Assembly: GCF_000373185.1 (NCBI RefSeq)
Contig: NZ_KB890638.1
Coordinates: forward strand, 129,193-184,371
Origin: Segatella paludivivens DSM 17968 = JCM 13650
Lineage (GTDB): Bacteria > Bacteroidota > Bacteroidia > Bacteroidales > Bacteroidaceae
Length of the DNA: 55,179 bases
Reading direction: 5' to 3'
In this document: positions 1 through 8,424 of the stretch, piece after piece
Layout: each line of letters begins with the position of its first letter
How positions within the stretch are numbered: the stretch's first letter is position 1
The notes under the pieces: model-generated
Seen by the model: only the letters and a program-made list of their open reading frames with translations
Databases searched by the model: none
What the model was told of the DNA's origin: nothing
Translations under genes and position numbers: made by a program

Positions 1-509
1 TGAGCGAGTGACATTAAGTGACATTATCGGCCTAAAAGTGACATTAAACTCCAAAGCACACCTTTTTTTAGTGTTTTTTTAGCAATTATGCTATTTACAC
101 CATACATATTTTTTACACTGATTGAGTTTTATCAAATATATAGATTGACTTTTCTAAACAGCATATCTAGTTCAAAAAACCATTACATACAAATAATAAA
201 TATGATAGAATCAATTTGAAAGTGTGGAAATAACTTTCGAAGCTGAATGCACAAACGCCTACCCAAATTTCAAAGCCTTTTGAGCAATCGGATTACATCA
301 GCAAATATACAATTCTACTACATCAGTATATATGTAATTAAATTACATCAGCATGTGTGCAACCCGATTACACAACGTAGGTAACTCGATTACACAACGT
401 GTGTAACCGTGTTACATAACGTGAGTAATTCAATTACACTCGTTGTGTAATAGAATTGTTGAACATGAAAAAGGATACTACTTAGAGCTGGTAAACAAAT
501 CATTATCAG
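1..509. repeat. Dispersed non-coding repeat, copy A (left end may lie outside window)
   Basis: This stretch has no credible gene and is similar along its length to 35127-35583 (copy B). The first 30 bases are identical in both copies. Other shared blocks include an 18-base run at 82-99 (35208-35225), a 21-base run at 342-362 (35439-35459), and the tail around 442-509. Between the blocks the copies drift by substitutions and small gaps, so this is an old dispersed repeat rather than a recent duplication. It starts with TGACATTA direct repeats and ends with an array of quasi-palindromic units, annotated separately. No coding frame is shared by the two copies. Its function is unknown. Confidence 0.85.
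291..450. repeat. Tandem array of about seven quasi-palindromic 22-24 base units (copy A)
   Basis: Degenerate units follow one another without spacers. Examples are ATTACATCAGCATGTGTGCA, ATTACACAACGTGTGTAAC and TTACATAACGTGAGTAAT. The core TTACACAACGTGTGTAA is nearly its own reverse complement, and the last unit (about 434-450) reads in the inverse sense, ATTACACTCGTTGTGTAAT. The pattern resembles iterons or clustered protein-binding sites more than a coding repeat. Copy B holds fewer units. Confidence 0.8.
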
Positions 510-696
510 AAATACTGTCTTTAGCCAGATTAGGTTTATAGAGGATATCACCCCTAAATTAACGAAAAACCATTTACATAAAAAAACTTTTAGTAATAAT
601 AAAGCATTTATGGTTTACTATTTAACCAAAACAACAAACTATATATATTATGCAAAACGATTATGAAATTATAAAGAGTACTATGAGTAACAATAT
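510..696. other. AT-rich intergenic stretch, nothing recognised
   Basis: It lies between the end of repeat copy A and the ilvC terminator. I see no gene, promoter on either strand, or strong hairpin. An A7-C-T4 run near 580-592 faintly resembles the inverted end of the copy B element but matches for only about 11 bases. Confidence 0.5.
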
Positions 697-735
697 ACAA
701 AAAAGGGAAATCTCCCTCACAGGAAACTTCCCCTT
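697..735 (-). terminator. Rho-independent terminator of ilvC
   Basis: On the minus strand a GGGGAA arm and a TTTCCC arm enclose a second short pairing (TCCT with AGGGA). A run of T follows. It sits 25 bases past the ilvC stop codon. Confidence 0.75.
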
Positions 736-759
736 ACAACATTATGTACGAGAAAAAAA

Positions 760-1803
760 TTAATTATTTTCAGGACGAAGTTTACGAACTGTATTACCAG
801 CCTGCCACATTTCCTTGTTGCGCATAGCCGCTAATTCAGCATTCAACTTCTCACGATAATCAGACATAGAATTCTTATCAATAGAAATCTGAGCCTCATT
901 ACCAGTCTTTACACTAAGGTATAGCCATTGCATAACTGGCTTAATAGCTTCACGGAAACGAGGAGCCCAATCAAGAGCACCACGCTGCGCTGTTGTAGAA
1001 CAGTTAGCATACATCCAATCCATACCCTTAGCACCAAACAATGGCATCAAACTTTGAGTTAATTCTTCAACAGTTTCATTGAAAGCCTCAGATGGAGTGT
1101 GACCATTTTCACGCAATACATCATACTGTGCTTCAAGCAATCCCTCAATGGCACCCATCAAAGAACCTCTTTCACCAGTCAGATCAGATGTAGCCTCACG
1201 CTGGAATGTAGTCTTAAATAAATATCCAGCACCGATACCAATACCAAATGCTATAGTCTTGTCCTCTGCATGACCAGACGCATCCTGATAAACAGCATAA
1301 GAACAGTTCAATCCACGACCTTCACAGAACATGGTACGAAGAGAAGTACCAGAACCCTTAGGTGCAACCATTATGACATCAATATCCTTTGGTGGAATGA
1401 CATTTGTACGATCTTGCCAATTGATAGCAAATCCATGAGAATAATACAAAGTTTTGCCAGCAGTTAGATACTGCTTAATTTTTGGCCAAACAGCAATCTG
1501 ACCAGCGTCAGAAAGCAACATACAAACAATTGTACCTTTTTGTACAGCTTCCTCAATTGAGAAAAGAGTCTTTCCTGGAACCCAACCATCTGCAAGACAT
1601 TTTTCATAAGTTTTACCTTCACGCTGACCTACGATAACATTAAATCCGTTATCACGCAAGTTACAAGCCTGACCTGGTCCCTGAATACCATAACCAATTA
1701 CGGCAATCGTTTCATTTTTTAGTACTTCACGAGCCTTCTCCAAAGAAAATTCCTTACTGGTGACAACAGTTTCTACAACTCCACCAAAATTCATTTCTGC
1801 CAT
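760..1803 (-). CDS. ilvC: Ketol-acid reductoisomerase (NADP+)
   Basis: Second step of valine/isoleucine synthesis: isomerises and reduces acetolactate or acetohydroxybutyrate to the dihydroxy acid, Mg- and NADPH-dependent, cytosolic. The 347-residue protein has the Rossmann motif GYGIQGPGQA (about residues 37-46), then GQREGKTYEK, the helical C-terminal region with ERGSLMGAIEGLLEAQYD for metal and substrate binding, and CSTTAQRGALDW. Length fits the short class I enzyme with an extended N-terminus. It follows the thioesterase gene but has its own promoter at the end of that gene and a leader of about 145 bases, so it can be expressed apart from ilvDBN. Confidence 0.97.
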   Translation of the reverse strand: MAEMNFGGVVETVVTSKEFSLEKAREVLKNETIAVIGYGIQGPGQACNLRDNGFNVIVGQREGKTYEKCLADGWVPGKTLFSIEEAVQKGTIVCMLLSDAGQIAVWPKIKQYLTAGKTLYYSHGFAINWQDRTNVIPPKDIDVIMVAPKGSGTSLRTMFCEGRGLNCSYAVYQDASGHAEDKTIAFGIGIGAGYLFKTTFQREATSDLTGERGSLMGAIEGLLEAQYDVLRENGHTPSEAFNETVEELTQSLMPLFGAKGMDWMYANCSTTAQRGALDWAPRFREAIKPVMQWLYLSVKTGNEAQISIDKNSMSDYREKLNAELAAMRNKEMWQAGNTVRKLRPENN

Positions 1804-1949
1804 ATTTTAAAAAAAATGTGCGCCCTCATTAAGGGATCGCGGGTTATTATTATCCCTTAGAATCATGCCTGTCTTTTCCAAAGACAGTCGTTTTATAGAT
1901 CCATTCCACTACCTATCCAAGGTTTCAGCTAGGGATTTCAAATATTTTT
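1804..1949 (-). promoter_or_regulatory. Structured 5' leader of ilvC
   Basis: Between the predicted start of transcription and the ilvC start codon there are two clear minus-strand hairpins: CTGTCTTT/AAAGACAG (1869-1887) and AAGGGAT/ATCCCTT (1831-1858). The arm at 1831-1837 can instead form CCCT-taatg-AGGG (1823-1835), which is followed by eight T just before the start codon. The two pairings exclude each other, as in attenuators or riboswitches. I recognise no known riboswitch family. A 19-codon ORF starts near 1867 but is not rich in Val, Leu or Ile. Confidence 0.4.
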
Positions 1950-1955
1950 CGTACG

Positions 1956-1987
1956 CAAAGGTAACACTTTAAAACGAAACTACCAAA
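1956..1987 (-). promoter_or_regulatory. Promoter of ilvC, Bacteroidetes type
   Basis: On the minus strand TTTG (1984-1987) is followed after 20 bases by TAccTTTG (1956-1963). This matches the Bacteroidetes primary sigma factor consensus. Transcription should start near 1949. Confidence 0.75.
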
Positions 1988-1994
1988 CATTCTT

Positions 1995-2771
1995 TCAATC
2001 TTTTACAAAATTAACCATACTTCTAACAACTTCGACTTCATCAGCATTTATTTTAGAACTTTTTGTTATTCTTATGCAATATTCATCTTCAGAAGTATGC
2101 TCACTGTAAAAATTCAATTTATCTCCACTGTGACTTTCTGCAACATATGCAATTTCAAAGCGTTTAATTGTATTATGAAGATACCAATCTAAATTCCATA
2201 AATCAAGAATATGTTCAATATATTTTACACTATTGATATGTCCATTTATATCAACATCACTATAGTTTGTATCTATGGTCCTTACAAGCTTTGCATCTGC
2301 AGACATCTTAACTCGTGAACATTTAGCGATAGGACATTGTTTTTCTTTATCAACATAGTCAAGAATAAGACCATCATGAACAGCTAATATGTCAACAGGC
2401 TGACGCGTATCAGTGTCTATCATAGCCCAAATGCTCTTACCATATCCATAAATCTTATTTGAATCAGAATTAACAACTGTGAAATTTCGACTTGTGAAAA
2501 ATTTCATAACACCGTCTACCCATGTCTCAATATTAAACTTATCATATGATATAGGCATATCAGTCATTTCTATTGCCAACCTTGACAGGACCCAAGTCTT
2601 GTGAATTGGATTTAAATAGCTCATCCCGTATCCACGCTCATTAGAATGGAAATCAGCTGCATTCAACATATGATTTCCCAGATGTCCCATAAACAAATGT
2701 TTCGAAAAGTCGCAATGAAAAGGCTCAGCTAAAAATTTATAGCAACCAACTTTATCCAAAATATCAGTCAT
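1995..2771 (-). CDS. Acyl-ACP thioesterase family protein
   Basis: Probably hydrolyses acyl-ACP to free fatty acid, with two hotdog folds as in plant FatA/FatB. The 258-residue protein carries the family-like DINGHINSVKYIEHILD segment in its second half (about residues 178-194) and WVDGVMKFFTSRNF in the first. I chose the ATG at 2771, not an upstream one at 2819: it has AGGAGAG about 8 bases upstream and overlaps the ilvN stop by 8 bases (ATG..TGA), typical of translational coupling. Lying between ilvN and ilvC, it may link branched-chain precursor supply to fatty acid release; this is inference from context. Confidence 0.85.
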   Translation of the reverse strand: MTDILDKVGCYKFLAEPFHCDFSKHLFMGHLGNHMLNAADFHSNERGYGMSYLNPIHKTWVLSRLAIEMTDMPISYDKFNIETWVDGVMKFFTSRNFTVVNSDSNKIYGYGKSIWAMIDTDTRQPVDILAVHDGLILDYVDKEKQCPIAKCSRVKMSADAKLVRTIDTNYSDVDINGHINSVKYIEHILDLWNLDWYLHNTIKRFEIAYVAESHSGDKLNFYSEHTSEDEYCIRITKSSKINADEVEVVRSMVNFVKD

Positions 2772-3306
2772 TATCTTTACTCTCCTGTTCGTGTAAGAAA
2801 TCAGATATAGGTTCATCAAAACTTCTTGTCACTGCTATACGGCCACTTCTTGTATATTGTAGTAGACATTTAAAATCGTTTAATTTATTAAATAAGTCAG
2901 CGATATCCTCTGTCAAACCAGCTAATAACACAGTACTGTAAGTATGGTTGACTTCCATCATACGCGCATCATGCCTACGAATAGTACGAGATACTTCAGG
3001 GTTATCCAACAATACAGGCGTTGAAATTTTAAAAAGAGCCACTTCGTGAATAAAGAGCTGTTCATCAGTATAATAATCAGCTTTCACAACATCAATTTTC
3101 TTCTCAATGGCTTTTGTTATTTTATTTATCTGCTCTTCATCACTCCATGCAGTAATCGTATACTTGTGTACATTTAATATACTGCTAGCAGAAACATTTA
3201 AACTCTCTATATTTACTTGTCTACGAGTAAATACCGCCGTTATTTGATTTAATATACCGGCGATATTCTCAGAATAGACTAATAATGTATATAATTTTTT
3301 TTCCAT
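2764..3306 (-). CDS. ilvN: Acetolactate synthase small (regulatory) subunit
   Basis: Regulatory partner of IlvB that gives valine feedback control. The 180-residue protein starts with an ACT domain (LLVYSENIAGILNQITAVFT, then INIESL-like VNIESLNVS) and has a second ACT-like half (HEVALFKIS onward, residues about 88-165). Length fits the family. It lies 19 bases after ilvB and overlaps the thioesterase start, so it belongs to the ilvD-B-N-thioesterase transcript. Confidence 0.95.
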   Translation of the reverse strand: MEKKLYTLLVYSENIAGILNQITAVFTRRQVNIESLNVSASSILNVHKYTITAWSDEEQINKITKAIEKKIDVVKADYYTDEQLFIHEVALFKISTPVLLDNPEVSRTIRRHDARMMEVNHTYSTVLLAGLTEDIADLFNKLNDFKCLLQYTRSGRIAVTRSFDEPISDFLHEQESKDND

Positions 3307-3325
3307 TTACTTAAAATTTGAAATA

Positions 3326-5041
3326 CTAATAATCAAGTTCAAGCAACATTCCATCAACACTCTTTCCAGGTAATGTCATAGGAACTATATCTTCATTTTC
3401 CTTAATGGAACATTCCAAGAAATAAGGTCCCTTTGTTGAAATCATCTTTTCAACTTTAGAACGCAAATCTTTACGGTCAACAACAAGATCATAAGGAATG
3501 TTATATGCCTTAGAAATTTCCTGATAATGTGGATTCATCATATGAGTGAATGAATAACGACCATTAAACATTAAATCTTGCCACTGACGTACATTCCCTA
3601 GGAAATTATTATTAAGAAGGATTATCTTTACAGGTGCCTGTTGCTCCATTATAGTGCCAAACTCTTGTATACTCATCTGTAAGCCTCCATCTCCACAAAA
3701 ACAACAGATTGTTCTTTCTGGAGCGCCAAAACTTGCACCGATAGCCGCAGGAAGCCCAAATCCCATTGTGCCAAAACCTCCACTAGTAACAATAGAACGC
3801 TTATTTTTAAACTTAAAATAGCGACTAGATATCATCTGATTTTGACCAACATCATTCACCAATACGGCCTCTCCATTAGTAACTTCAGCAACAACATGTG
3901 TAACCTCGCCCATCAACAAAGGACCTTCTGTTGGATGAATACCTGGCTCAATGACCTTCTCCGTTTCCATATCATCATATTTCTTAAACGAATCACGCCA
4001 TGCACGATGATTATTTTCATTCAACAAACTTGATATCGCAGGAAGGGTTTCCTTACAGTTTCCCAATACTGCAACATCAGCTTTAATGTTTTTATTTATC
4101 TCTGATGCATCAATATCAAGATGAATTATCTTTGCTTGTTTTGCATATGTAGAAGGTAACCCAGTAACTCTATCACTGAATCGCATACCTATTGCTATAA
4201 GTACGTCGCACTCCTGAGTTTTCATATTGGCAGCATAACTACCATGCATTCCCAACATACCAATATCTAAAGGATGATCAGATGGTAATGCAGACAATCC
4301 TAGCAATGTGCGACCAGCAGGAATGTCGGCTTTTTCAAGGAACTCGACAAGTTCATTCTGTGCATTTCCTAATTCAACACCCTGTCCTACCAATGCAAAC
4401 GGTTTTTTTGCCCCATTGATTAGCTTTGCAGCTTCTTCAATAGCGCTACTGTCAATTGCAGGATATGGATTATATGACCTTACATTGTCAACTTTTATTG
4501 GATTCCATTCGCAAGTATGGTTCTGTGCATTTTTTGGAAAGTCAAGAACAACAGGTCCTGGACGGCCAGAACGCGCAATATAAAAAGCACGGCTCACAGC
4601 CCAAGCCACATCTTCGGGACGACGTATTTGGTAAGCCCATTTTGTAATAGGTTGTGCGACTCCTACTAAATCAACTTCCTGAAAAGCATCAGTACCCAAA
4701 GCTCCAACGCCTACCTGTCCTGCTATTACAACAATTGGAGTGGAATCCATCATTGCATCAGCAATACCCGTCAATGTGTTAGTAGCTCCCGGTCCACTAG
4801 TCACAAGGCAAACACCAACATCTCCACTGACTCGTGCATACCCTTGGGCAGCATGAGCAGCAGCCTGCTCGTGACGTACTAAGATGTGATCAAACATCTT
4901 CTTTTCACCTCTAGTGTAACCATACAAAGCATCGAATACAGGCATTATCGCACCACCCGGATAACCGAATATAGTCTTAACACCTTCATTATGCAAAGAA
5001 CGCATCAATGCTTCAGAACCTGTAATTACTTCTTTACTCAT
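3326..5041 (-). CDS. ilvB: Acetolactate synthase large (catalytic) subunit
   Basis: Thiamine diphosphate- and FAD-dependent enzyme that joins two pyruvates to acetolactate, or pyruvate and 2-oxobutyrate to acetohydroxybutyrate. The 571 residues show the N-terminal TPP domain with the activating glutamate in LVRHEQAAAHAAQGYAR (about residues 55-71) and GPGATN, a central FAD-binding domain (about 195-330), and the C-terminal ThDP motif GDGGLQMSIQE...NNNFLGNVRQWQ (about 449-490). It lies 35 bases after ilvD and 19 before ilvN, in the same direction. Confidence 0.97.
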   Translation of the reverse strand: MSKEVITGSEALMRSLHNEGVKTIFGYPGGAIMPVFDALYGYTRGEKKMFDHILVRHEQAAAHAAQGYARVSGDVGVCLVTSGPGATNTLTGIADAMMDSTPIVVIAGQVGVGALGTDAFQEVDLVGVAQPITKWAYQIRRPEDVAWAVSRAFYIARSGRPGPVVLDFPKNAQNHTCEWNPIKVDNVRSYNPYPAIDSSAIEEAAKLINGAKKPFALVGQGVELGNAQNELVEFLEKADIPAGRTLLGLSALPSDHPLDIGMLGMHGSYAANMKTQECDVLIAIGMRFSDRVTGLPSTYAKQAKIIHLDIDASEINKNIKADVAVLGNCKETLPAISSLLNENNHRAWRDSFKKYDDMETEKVIEPGIHPTEGPLLMGEVTHVVAEVTNGEAVLVNDVGQNQMISSRYFKFKNKRSIVTSGGFGTMGFGLPAAIGASFGAPERTICCFCGDGGLQMSIQEFGTIMEQQAPVKIILLNNNFLGNVRQWQDLMFNGRYSFTHMMNPHYQEISKAYNIPYDLVVDRKDLRSKVEKMISTKGPYFLECSIKENEDIVPMTLPGKSVDGMLLELDY

Positions 5042-5076
5042 TATATATAACTTAAACTACTAAAACATATTCAATA

Positions 5077-6879
5077 TCAATCAATCATTCTTACGCCACC
5101 TTTATCAGCAGAACTAACACTTTGAGCATAAGCTCTTAAAGCTTTACTAACAACTCTGTTACGCTTTAAAGGTTGTTGTTTACGTACAGACAATTCCTCA
5201 TCACTTAGTTTTACGTTTATACTACGGTTCGGAATATCAATTTCAATAATATCACCATCTTTTATCTTACCGATATTACCACCAGCAGCAGCCTCTGGAG
5301 AAATATGACCAATACTCAATCCAGAAGTTCCACCAGAAAAACGTCCATCTGTAATCAATGCACATTCTTTTCCCATGTGCATACTCTTAATATAAGAAGT
5401 TGGATAAAGCATTTCCTGCATACCAGGACCACCCTTGGGACCTTCATGTGTAATAACTACACAGTCTCCTTTTTTAACTTTGCCACTAAGTATGCCATCA
5501 CAAGCATCTTCTTGACTATCAAAGACAACAGCAGGCCCAGAAAAATGCCATAAAGATTTATCAACTCCAGCTGTTTTAACAACACATCCATCTTGAGCTA
5601 TATTTCCAAATAGAACACCAAGCCCACCATCTTTAGTATAAGCATGTTCAAAATCCCTTATACATCCATTTGAACGATCTGTATCAAGACTGTCCCATTT
5701 CTCATCCTGACTACCCATTTGAGTAGAAAATCTATGTCCAGGTGCACTATGGTAAATTCTATCGGCATCAGGATTAATAGTTGTACCTGTAATGGAATAT
5801 TTAGAAAGAGTTGCATCAAGTGTCATACCATCAACTCTATTTGTATCTCCATGAAGCAATCCAGCTTTGTTTAATTCATTCAAGATGCCAAGTATTCCAC
5901 CTGCTCTATTGCACTCTTGAACGCTATATTTTTGAGTATTTGGAGCTAGCATACACAAACAAGGAACTTTACGACTCAATTCATCAATATCCTTCATTTT
6001 GAAATCTACATCACCTTCCTGAGCAACAGCAAGAAGATGAAGGACGGTATTAGTACTACCCCCCATAGCAATATCAAGAGCCATAGCATTAAGAAAAGCA
6101 TTGCGGGTAGCTATACTACGCGGTAAGACACTATCATTACCATCTTCATAATAAGAGAAAGCATTTTTGACTATCTGACGAGCAGCATCTTTAAATAATT
6201 GTATTCTATTTTTGTGAGTTGCTAAGATAGTTCCATTTCCAGGAAGAGCCAAACCAATAGCTTCAGTAAGTGAGTTCATAGAATTTGCTGTAAACATACC
6301 CGAACAGCTACCACAACCAGGACATGCACTACTTTCTATTTCTTTCATTTCAGCATCACTTACAGATGGGTCAGCACCCTTAACCATCGCAGTAATCAAA
6401 TCGGCATTTTCGTTTTTCCAACGACCAGCTTCCATCGGACCTCCAGAACAAAATATAGTTGGAATATTTAGTCTCATTGAAGCCATAAGCATGCCAGGAG
6501 TAACTTTATCACAATTTGATATACATATCATAGCATCTGCCTTATGAGCATTAACCATATACTCAACAGAGTCAGCTATTATATCTCTTGAAGGTAAAGA
6601 ATAAAGCATTCCATCATGTCCCATTGCAATACCATCATCTATAGCGATAGTATTAAACTCTGCAGCATAACACCCCATACTCTCTATTTCCTTTTTAACA
6701 ATCTGACCTATTTCATGAAGATGTGTATGTCCAGGAACGAATTGAGTAAAACTATTGACTATTGCTATAATTGGTTTACCAAATTGTTCATGCTTCATGC
6801 CAGCAGCAACCCATAAAGCTCTAGCGCCAGCCATTCTTCTGCCTTCTGTACAGACAGTACTTCTTAATTGATGTTTCAT
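5077..6879 (-). CDS. ilvD: Dihydroxy-acid dehydratase
   Basis: Dehydrates 2,3-dihydroxy-isovalerate or -methylvalerate to the 2-oxo acid in Val/Ile synthesis, using an Fe-S cluster. Cysteine motifs are visible: [11 protein letters not shown] (about residues 120-130) and [17 protein letters not shown] (about 191-207). The C-terminal [20 protein letters not shown] is typical. The ATG at 6879 gives 600 residues starting MKHQLRSTV; an upstream in-frame TTG at 6903 adds only eight unconserved residues. First gene of the ilv transcript, with a good promoter about 65 bases upstream. Confidence 0.97.
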   Translation of the reverse strand: MKHQLRSTVCTEGRRMAGARALWVAAGMKHEQFGKPIIAIVNSFTQFVPGHTHLHEIGQIVKKEIESMGCYAAEFNTIAIDDGIAMGHDGMLYSLPSRDIIADSVEYMVNAHKADAMICISNCDKVTPGMLMASMRLNIPTIFCSGGPMEAGRWKNENADLITAMVKGADPSVSDAEMKEIESSACPGCGSCSGMFTANSMNSLTEAIGLALPGNGTILATHKNRIQLFKDAARQIVKNAFSYYEDGNDSVLPRSIATRNAFLNAMALDIAMGGSTNTVLHLLAVAQEGDVDFKMKDIDELSRKVPCLCMLAPNTQKYSVQECNRAGGILGILNELNKAGLLHGDTNRVDGMTLDATLSKYSITGTTINPDADRIYHSAPGHRFSTQMGSQDEKWDSLDTDRSNGCIRDFEHAYTKDGGLGVLFGNIAQDGCVVKTAGVDKSLWHFSGPAVVFDSQEDACDGILSGKVKKGDCVVITHEGPKGGPGMQEMLYPTSYIKSMHMGKECALITDGRFSGGTSGLSIGHISPEAAAGGNIGKIKDGDIIEIDIPNRSINVKLSDEELSVRKQQPLKRNRVVSKALRAYAQSVSSADKGGVRMID

Positions 6880-6942
6880 ACCTATAATGTATTTTTTATA
6901 CAAATATCATAATTGAGAACAATCTTCTCTTTATTTAATTTG

Positions 6943-6969
6943 CAAAGATAATTAGAAAATACGAAACAA
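6943..6969 (-). promoter_or_regulatory. Promoter of the ilvD-ilvB-ilvN-thioesterase operon
   Basis: On the minus strand TTG (6967-6969) is followed after about 16-19 bases by TAtcTTTG (6943-6950). The leader is only about 55 bases and I see no attenuator in it. Confidence 0.65.
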
Positions 6970-7065
6970 CCAACAATTTAAAGCATATTATTCACAAATA
7001 CATCATTTATGTAATATAAACGCATAAAAAAGTTTTGATTTATCAAAAATACTCGAAATTAACAA

Positions 7066-7097
7066 TAAAAAAACCCTAGCGGCTGGTGCCACTAGGG
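7066..7097 (-). terminator. Terminator of the OmpA-family gene
   Basis: On the minus strand CCCTAG-tGGC-acca-GCCg-CTAGGG forms a compact hairpin followed by seven T. It lies 36 bases past the stop codon. Confidence 0.9.
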
Positions 7098-7132
7098 AAT
7101 ATCTTAACTAATATAATTCAGTTAATTGTTTG

Positions 7133-8200
7133 TTACTTTACGTAAACTACAGCAAGACGGTTAGATGTAACACCCTCTACACCCTTACCAGTTGCTTCCT
7201 TAACTATAACGCCCTTAGACTTCAAGTACTTAGCAACATTGTTAGCACGAATCTGAGAAACCTTCTTGTTAACCTTTGCAGAACCTTCTGGAGAAGCTGT
7301 ACCGATAATTTCAACAGTTACACCATTAGCAATATTGTCTAGAACCTTCTTAGCATCCTTAGTAAGGTTAGCCTTACCCTGAGCGAATGTTACGAAAACA
7401 GGACATGCTTGTGCCTCTGCAGGAACCTCCTTGATAACTTCCTTGATAACTTCCTTAGGCTTCTTAGCAAGTTCATTGCGAAGATCACTAATCTGAGCAT
7501 TCAAACCATCAATTTCGCTCTGATCACGTAATTGAGCAATTTTGAAGTTGTGAGTACCATTAGAATTCTTGAACTTGTAAACAACACCTGCATTCAACTG
7601 AACGAAAGCATGGTTTACATCAAACTTTGTTCCATCATTTCCTAGGTTGTAAGGAGTGTTAGACTTGTCATTAAGACCATACATAATTGCTGGTTCAATG
7701 TAAATCTGCCATGCCTTATCAGCACCAAGGTTGAAAGCAAAATCAAGAGCTACCTTAGAAGTAAGGTTGTTAATGGCTCCAGCTTTATCATACTCAATTG
7801 AATTTCCAAAAAGATGTCCCCAACCGATACCAGCAACAACACTAACCTCAAATGGACGTGGCTGACCAAGATAACCACCGAACCAGTTGCTCAAATTAAC
7901 AGTACCAAGAAGGCTTGTGTTAAGGTAGCGAACAACAGTACCAGTAGAATTCCAAGGTTTATTTGAGAAATAAGCGTTGCTTTCGATTGCAGCACCCAAA
8001 ACAGGAGTAAAATTACGACCAATGCGTACACCAAAATTAGGATCAAGGCCCTTCATCCAAGAATGACCTGTAGCCTTTGTTGCAAGACCACCATTTATAC
8101 CTACATAAATGTTGTCAAATGTTTTACTCTCTTCTACAGTCTGTGCAGAAGCAGAAACTGCTAAAACAGCAGCAGTGAATAATAAAACTAACTTTTTCAT
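7133..8200 (-). CDS. OmpA-family outer membrane protein
   Basis: Outer membrane barrel with a peptidoglycan-binding tail. The 355-residue protein has a signal peptide (MKKLVLLFTAAVLAVSASAQ), a barrel region (about 25-215) rich in GINGG/VAGIGWG-type strands, a coiled segment QISDLRNELAKK (about 235-247), a repeated KEVIKEVIKEVPAE linker, and an OmpA C-terminal domain (about 262-355). That domain has VTFAQGKANLTKDAKKVLDNIA and TASPEGSAKVNKKVSQIRANNV, the region that binds diaminopimelate peptides. It is monocistronic, with its own terminator. It resembles the major OmpA-like porins of Bacteroidales. Confidence 0.92.
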   Translation of the reverse strand: MKKLVLLFTAAVLAVSASAQTVEESKTFDNIYVGINGGLATKATGHSWMKGLDPNFGVRIGRNFTPVLGAAIESNAYFSNKPWNSTGTVVRYLNTSLLGTVNLSNWFGGYLGQPRPFEVSVVAGIGWGHLFGNSIEYDKAGAINNLTSKVALDFAFNLGADKAWQIYIEPAIMYGLNDKSNTPYNLGNDGTKFDVNHAFVQLNAGVVYKFKNSNGTHNFKIAQLRDQSEIDGLNAQISDLRNELAKKPKEVIKEVIKEVPAEAQACPVFVTFAQGKANLTKDAKKVLDNIANGVTVEIIGTASPEGSAKVNKKVSQIRANNVAKYLKSKGVIVKEATGKGVEGVTSNRLAVVYVK

Positions 8201-8387
8201 GTCTCTCTAAAATTAATTAATAATTATTGATTTTTCTATGTTCTAATTTCTGATTGCAAAGTACGTAAAAATTATCGAAACATCCAAATTTTTATTAATA
8301 AATTTATGCTATATAACATGAAAAATGAGCAAAATCAATTCAATTATTGTGTATTAAGCACTTTAGCTCATTGTTTTTTGTATTTTG

Positions 8388-8420
8388 TTTGGTAAATTGA
8401 ATAACTTTTTGCTATCTTCG
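8388..8420 (+). promoter_or_regulatory. Promoter of cobUTSC, very close to the start codon
   Basis: TTTG (8388-8391) and TAtcTTcG (8413-8420) are spaced by 21 bases. The box ends only 4 bases before the cobU ATG, so the mRNA is probably leaderless. There is no room for a cobalamin riboswitch between this promoter and the gene. Confidence 0.6.
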
Positions 8421-8424
8421 CAGT

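Noticed and set aside
291..450. CRISPR array
   Set aside because: Units are adjacent without unique spacers, are too degenerate, and no cas gene is in the window.
1270..1467. ORF on the plus strand within ilvC
   Set aside because: Antisense shadow of a strongly conserved gene; the protein has no recognisable features.
1808..1867. Leader peptide of ilvC (19 codons)
   Set aside because: Its composition (three Asn, two Arg, two Phe at the end; one each of Ile and two Leu) is not enriched in Val, Leu or Ile, so it does not look like an attenuation peptide.
7436..7470. Direct repeat in the OmpA gene (tandem AACTTCCTTGATAACTTCCTT)
   Set aside because: It encodes the KEVIKEVIKEV linker, common in these proteins, and needs no special explanation.
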